From: Clostridium sp.
Lineage (GTDB): Bacteria > Bacillota_A > Clostridia > Lachnospirales > Lachnospiraceae
Direction: 5' to 3'
Assembly (NCBI GenBank): GCA_023666975.1
Contig: JAMPAW010000167.1
Span: 1 to 7,049, forward strand
DNA: 7,049 nt
The number at the start of each line of letters is the position of its first letter. Positions within the stretch are counted from its first letter, which is position 1. Positions 6,101 through 7,049 of this stretch are shown piece by piece. The translations under genes were made by a program, and so were the position numbers. The notes beneath the pieces were generated by a model, which saw only the letters and a program-made list of their open reading frames with translations, did not search any database and was not told the DNA's origin.

Positions 6101-7049
6101 AATGACCAGTGATGCGTGGGAACACGCAGACCTTGCCATCGGGCTTGGTATGTATAACGGGGAACAGGTGTATGGTATATGGACAAAACTTCTTTGCGGG
6201 GATCTGATGATAACAAAAACACTCCATGTCAAAAATGACAGTGGCTCTGTCGTCATAGATGAAAATGGAATTGATATTACAAACGGGAGCATGAAAATCA
6301 CAAATGAGAATGGATGTACGGTGGTGATTGATCCACTGGGGGTATATCAGGACGATATTGTATTTGGTATCAGCAAGAAAGGACAGAGCATAGTAAGTGT
6401 TGACCGTAAGGGGAATGCCATATTCAATGGTAAGGTCTATGCAGAAGATGGCAGTTTTGTCGGTACTGTCACCGCAAACAAAGGCTTTATAGGCACCAAA
6501 GAGAATGGATGGGAAATAGATGGCAATTCCATCACCAACACGGGTAGTGCTGAGATATATACCGAGGATCCAAAAAATGGGTCATTTATAAGATTCCAAA
6601 GTGGTTGTCTTACTGTGAAAGGCACAGAAGGAACTATAGAAAGAAAAATAAATCTGATTAATGGTGCTGCATGGTTTGAAGGCAGAAATAATAGTATTGC
6701 CATAACAAATGACATGATAGAAATGCAGTGTGATAGAGCCGTATGGCTGAAAGCAAATATGTATGAGGATGTATTCTATCTGGGCAGGGAAACAACAAAA
6801 ACCTGTCTGTATGGTGCTGTTACCGCCTATAAAGATGTCCATTTTAAGGATCGTGTTTATTATGGGGATGAAACATATTTGTTTACTTCAGGAAGACCGA
6901 GTGACAATGCCGAAACATTGTTTTGTTCTGTTGGTTTGTTTACAAACAAGTCGGTTGCCATCGGAGGCGAATATGCAGGAAGCAGCGGCAGCCCCTATAT
7001 GCTTTCCGTAAATGGATCCGTGAAGGTCGCAAAAGAAGTATATACGGAT
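3162..7049 (+). CDS. Large tail hub / tip protein with fibre-like C-terminal region (3' truncated by the window)
   Basis: One frame stays open for 1296 codons from a TTG directly after the Dit TAG to the right edge; start choice rests on AAAGGCGGT at 3146-3154. The position after Dit is that of the siphophage hub protein (Tal / Gp27-like), which closes the tube and often bears host-recognition or lysin domains. In order: an N-terminal hub region (IFLVNKRLKKIGELYPIESL, residues ~24-43); a Cys quartet C237/C240/C265/C268; SDSIKNCFK-type hub sequence (here KDSIKNCFKIVGGDDM); helical segments (~330-420 and ~565-640); a second Cys quartet C692/C695/C709/C714; ELKSFIREDVYQNENY (767-782), a remembered hallmark of Clostridia phage tail proteins; and a helical linker (~893-945). 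From ~948 it turns beta-rich and repetitive with VVIDENG-type motifs, AEDGSFVGTV repeats and a GWEIDGNSI segment (~1117), as in tail fibres. No peptidoglycan hydrolase motif was recognised. It probably contacts the host surface; the missing C-terminus would show how. Confidence 0.92.
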   Translation, partial: MSIPFKKYGYELNPITDEYKTPQIFLVNKRLKKIGELYPIESLKITVNEINQADEISFIYHRKTDSAESPHFDQVDDLSVVFVEDYGYFEISVDKNENSSITKNIAGISLGHAELSQILTTLEINTEDDIARTDYDKNYPTVFYRDPDSALDDSTKKQYTGSSLLHRILSCAPHYKIGYVADTLKYIQRTFSWNDTDIISIFNDIAREINCVFDIEVYTSEDGKPHRIINVYDLQYCKNCYDGLDNSGKVSANTYQYHNIVNGVCQNCGSPEHIVDIGADTNIFISTENLSDDISIQGDKDSIKNCFKIVGGDDMITNTVTGLNMSASGRIMMFSDKQKSEMSSELKTALDRYDREYRENITDYEKLLETEYNITDIRHYLRSSRMPPLEREILTTDAALGSVIQKITEYYHNRFFISSYEKYQNHAYESTRTSIQNLFTTFMPEGYSFVIDYDGMTEKTEHYDPSVSYQWYGTIRVYSTGNRDDNYTIHLQPDKKTFVTHGENNETYRFDDPELQNIMEAFSISFSFADQSPAEYRDYIEQHTKYILSQADLSYENEQKKPWDLYSYNRLKSFCDGYQGCIEVLEEMERGEIDGSETGKLIRGIIENYQHIRGDILLQMGVLLDQLFAISTYYGEYDNDFVDAEGKVTYTLQYYSDIPMVYDHIIDQKYQGGYENGIYKINEFIGTKPFQCKKCGSSNVSESASGNICNNSNCGSTGSAIRTYLDLMKNICDSYNDHKNNTVTNMRKEYQDQFEMGNYLDDELYAELKSFIREDVYQNENYTSDGLNNSQIIEKAKELMAKAEQELSKACTTQYTVDMPVSSIVGQKSFIYHGVLVNDDYSDFKINNFVRVRIDGEVKKMRIATIGLTFPITDKIDVTFTNVTNSNGASLGDVKDILNSAKSMATSYHYVATQAESGNNANDKFNSLTEEGLDASLISIMGGRDQDVVIDDHGILLRRKDPETGVYSPLQMKLIDRNIVMTSDAWEHADLAIGLGMYNGEQVYGIWTKLLCGDLMITKTLHVKNDSGSVVIDENGIDITNGSMKITNENGCTVVIDPLGVYQDDIVFGISKKGQSIVSVDRKGNAIFNGKVYAEDGSFVGTVTANKGFIGTKENGWEIDGNSITNTGSAEIYTEDPKNGSFIRFQSGCLTVKGTEGTIERKINLINGAAWFEGRNNSIAITNDMIEMQCDRAVWLKANMYEDVFYLGRETTKTCLYGAVTAYKDVHFKDRVYYGDETYLFTSGRPSDNAETLFCSVGLFTNKSVAIGGEYAGSSGSPYMLSVNGSVKVAKEVYTD
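3870..3965 (+). other. First zinc-ribbon-like Cys quartet in the hub protein
   Basis: Residues C237-x2-C240 and C265-x2-C268 form two CxxC knuckles 24 residues apart (YCKNCY and VCQNCGSP). The spacing suits a zinc ribbon. It sits inside the N-terminal hub region, just before sequence resembling conserved hub core. From memory, related Clostridia phage tail proteins carry a similar CxxC...CPxCG insert here, so it may be a family trait. Metal binding is inferred, not shown. Confidence 0.6.
5235..5303 (+). other. Second zinc-ribbon-like Cys quartet in the hub protein
   Basis: Residues C692-x2-C695 and C709-x4-C714 (QCKKCGSS, then ICNNSNCGS) have the CxxCG...CxxxxCG pattern of a small zinc ribbon. 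It comes just before the helical stretch leading to ELKSFIREDVYQNENY. It is separated from the first quartet by about 420 residues, so the two are distinct structural sites. Metal binding is inferred. Confidence 0.6.
6249..6494 (+). repeat. Fibre-like protein repeats in the hub C-terminal region
   Basis: Three motifs of the form V-x-[IV]-D-x-x-G occur at residues 1030 (VVIDENG), 1054 (VVIDPLG) and 1078 (VSVDRKG), exactly 24 residues apart. They are followed by shorter units starting at F1088 (FNGKVYAEDGS), F1099 (FVGTVTANKG) and F1109 (FIG), 11 and 10 residues apart. Short Gly-punctuated beta repeats of this sort are typical of trimeric phage fibre shafts. The DNA copies have diverged, so the repeat is at protein level only. 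Confidence 0.6.

Noticed and set aside
6763..7011. 82-residue plus-strand open frame inside the hub gene
   Set aside because: It is an alternate-frame shadow: the hub frame continues unbroken through this region with fibre-like sequence.
1..7049. CRISPR array, tRNA, insertion sequence, integrase, defence or toxin genes
   Set aside because: Read by eye on both strands: no spaced direct repeats, no cloverleaf, no terminal inverted repeats and no recognisable proteins of these types.

Overview
The window is a slice of a siphophage-type tail module, from a free phage or a prophage, read entirely on the + strand. The likely host is a low- to mid-GC Firmicute, most likely a gut Clostridia/Lachnospiraceae-type bacterium. 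This rests on strong AAGGAG-type ribosome binding sites, A+T-leaning codon use, a TTG start on a large gene, and the classic order tape measure - distal tail protein (Dit) - baseplate hub/tip protein. The host assignment is inference from composition and remembered family resemblance; no database search was run.

Layout: (1) 1-1750, the 3' part of a tape measure protein gene whose start lies upstream of the window. (2) 1751-1806, a short gap with a possible weak hairpin and a good ribosome binding site. (3) 1807-2037 and 2059-2310, two small, A+T-rich genes for helical or coiled-coil proteins of unknown function, inserted where tape measure and Dit are usually adjacent. (4) 2325-3161, the Dit-like distal tail protein. 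(5) 3162-7049, one uninterrupted reading frame of 1296 codons that runs off the right edge. It starts with TTG directly after the Dit stop codon. It combines a tail hub (Tal / Gp27-like position), two zinc-ribbon-like cysteine quartets, helical segments and a repetitive fibre-like C-terminal part. It is the largest gene in the window and is easily missed, because it has no ATG start and no stop inside the window.

How they work together: the tape measure sets tail length and sits in the tail lumen. Dit forms the ring that joins the tail tube to the tip. The long hub/fibre protein closes the tip and projects towards the host surface. The two small proteins are presumably made with the tail proteins, since all genes are tightly spaced and co-directional with no convincing promoter or terminator between them. 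Their role is unknown.

The window is mostly ordinary phage structural DNA. No CRISPR array, tRNA, insertion sequence, defence system or integrase is visible. The points worth a second look are the cysteine quartets in the hub, the two extra small genes with a composition change around them, and a regular 24-residue repeat in the fibre-like region.
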